Source: Pseudorhodobacter sp.
Lineage (GTDB): Bacteria > Pseudomonadota > Alphaproteobacteria > Rhodobacterales > Rhodobacteraceae
Length of the DNA: 7,399 bases
Direction of reading: 5' to 3'
Assembly (NCBI GenBank): GCA_024641255.1
Contig: JAHEDL010000189.1
Location: forward strand, 1 to 7,399
Of the stretch, positions 6,520 through 7,399 are shown piece after piece. A model generated the notes under the pieces. It saw only the letters and a list, made by a program, of their open reading frames with translations, ran no database searches and was not told where the DNA came from. The position numbers and the translations under genes were made by a program. Within the stretch, counting starts at the first letter, position 1, and the number at the start of each line of letters is the position of its first letter.

Positions 6520-7350
6520 TCAATCGCGGCGGCGGTCGGCGGGGTAGACGCCCAGAATATCAACCTGGCTGGAGAAATAGCGCAGTTCGTCCAGCGCCAG
6601 TTTCACATTGCCGTCTTCGGGGTGACCTTCGATATCGGCGTAAAATTCGGTCGCGGTGAAGCTGCCGCCGACCATGTAGCTTTCCAGCTTGGTCATGTTG
6701 ACGCCATTGGTGGCAAAGCCGCCCATCGCCTTGTAAAGCGCTGCAGGAATGTTGCGGACGCGGAAGGTCAGCGTGGTGATCATGTGATCGGCGCGGCGGG
6801 TCATATCGGGGTCGCGCGACATGACCAGAAAGCGGGTGGTGTTGTTGGATTGGTCTTCGATCTGGCGCGCCAGCACATCCAGCCCGTAAATTTCGCCCGC
6901 GAGTTCCGAGGCAAGCGCGGCTTCGGCGGGATCGTTCAGCGCAGCCACATCGCGGGCGGCAGCGGCGTTGTCGGTCCAGTTCAGGGTGGCAAGGTTGTGG
7001 TCTTTCAGGAAGGTGCCACATTGGCCCAGCAGGATCGACATGCAGCGCACCCGCTTGACCTGATCAAGCTTGGTGCCTTTGACCGCCAGCAGGTTGATAT
7101 GCACCCGCACGAAGGCTTCGTCGATGATGTGCAGCCCCGATTGCGGCAGCAGACGGTGCACGTCGGCCACGCGGCCATAGGTGGAATTTTCCACCGCCAG
7201 CATGCCCAGATCGACATCGCCCGCGCGGGTGCGGTCAATCACTTCTTCGAAGGTGGCGCAGGGAACGGCTTCCATTTGCGGGCGCGACTGGCGGCAAGCC
7301 TGATGCGAATAGGCCCCAAGTTCGCCCTGAAATGCGATCCGCCCGGTCAT
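6520..7350 (-). CDS. pheA: Prephenate dehydratase with C-terminal ACT domain
   Basis: A 276-residue monofunctional PheA (no chorismate mutase domain). It converts prephenate to phenylpyruvate in the cytoplasm, the committed step to phenylalanine. The catalytic PDT domain spans about 3-179: IAFQGELGAYSHQA at the start, VENSTYGRV (53-61), ALASELAGEIYGL (145-157) and NNTTRFLV (169-176), whose TRF is the catalytic motif. The run from Tyr155 to Met177 fits the classical PDT signature spacing. The ACT domain (about 190-268) has LTFRV, IPAALYKAMG and KLESYMVGGSFTA, and in relatives binds phenylalanine for feedback inhibition. An oddity is that the usual SHPQ-x-x-x-QC segment reads MSILLGQC (104-111), two residues shorter. 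The ATG at 7350 has GAGGGG 6 bases upstream. It converges on the SRPBCC gene. A hairpin with a T-run precedes it. Confidence 0.95.
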   Translation of the reverse strand: MTGRIAFQGELGAYSHQACRQSRPQMEAVPCATFEEVIDRTRAGDVDLGMLAVENSTYGRVADVHRLLPQSGLHIIDEAFVRVHINLLAVKGTKLDQVKRVRCMSILLGQCGTFLKDHNLATLNWTDNAAAARDVAALNDPAEAALASELAGEIYGLDVLARQIEDQSNNTTRFLVMSRDPDMTRRADHMITTLTFRVRNIPAALYKAMGGFATNGVNMTKLESYMVGGSFTATEFYADIEGHPEDGNVKLALDELRYFSSQVDILGVYPADRRRD

Positions 7351-7368
7351 TTATCGCCCCTCTGTCGT

Positions 7369-7389
7369 AAAAACCCCGCTAAAGGGGCC
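7369..7389 (-). terminator. Hairpin plus T5 just upstream of pheA: terminator of an upstream gene or attenuator
   Basis: On the minus strand the order is GGCCCC, TTTAGC, GGGG, TTTTT: a 4-bp GC stem, extendable by two G-T pairs, with a 6-base loop and five Ts. This is the only classical intrinsic-terminator layout in the window. It ends 18 bases before the pheA start codon. It most simply ends a minus-strand gene lying beyond the right edge, but placed between any upstream promoter and pheA it could also regulate pheA. The stem is short, so strength is uncertain. Confidence 0.5.
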
Positions 7390-7399
7390 ACCCATCGCG

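Noticed and set aside
6074..6523. Minus-strand open frame (149 codons) opposite the SRPBCC gene
   Set aside because: It is antisense to a gene with a plausible fold pattern and ribosome binding site, runs through the terminator hairpin and has no recognisable motif.
1..7399. Mobile elements, CRISPR arrays, toxin-antitoxin or defence genes, tRNA or rRNA genes
   Set aside because: Looked for on both strands. No transposase or integrase motifs, no regularly spaced repeats, no cloverleaf or rRNA segments were seen; composition is even throughout.

Overview
The window looks like ordinary chromosome from an alphaproteobacterium of the Rhodobacteraceae (Rhodobacter/Roseobacter group). The reasons are the high GC content with strong third-position GC bias, the alphaproteobacterial forms of ArgE and PheA, a signal-less CpdB, and a terminator followed by a GGATATTTTGGCCAAGATGAAG-like tail that I remember as widespread between genes in this family. 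That taxonomic call comes from memory and inspection, not from a search.

Layout from left to right: (1) argE, acetylornithine deacetylase, on the minus strand, with its 3' end cut off by the window edge. (2) A divergently oriented secreted protein of unknown function with a C-terminal beta-rich, PPC-like region (plus strand). (3) A 120-base gap with two perfect hairpins, one after each of the converging genes. (4) A minus-strand pair transcribed from about 4.7 kb leftwards: a GTG-started cpdB-type 2',3'-cyclic-nucleotide phosphodiesterase/3'-nucleotidase, then a HAD phosphatase 61 bases downstream. (5) A 223-base divergent promoter region. (6) nudC, an NAD(H) pyrophosphatase, and a small SRPBCC-fold protein on the plus strand. 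(7) A strong hairpin between converging genes. (8) pheA, prephenate dehydratase, on the minus strand, with a hairpin plus T-run just upstream of its ribosome binding site at the right edge.

Functionally this is housekeeping metabolism: arginine biosynthesis (ArgE), phenylalanine biosynthesis (PheA), and nucleotide or cofactor turnover (CpdB, the HAD phosphatase, NudC). CpdB and NudC start from the same intergenic region in opposite directions and both act on nucleotide breakdown products. No mobile element, CRISPR array, tRNA, rRNA, phage gene or defence system was seen. I did not find a new multi-gene system. The points most worth checking are a two-residue gap in the SHPQ-type signature of PheA, the unknown secreted protein, a 19-base perfect palindrome behind it, and the hairpin in front of pheA.
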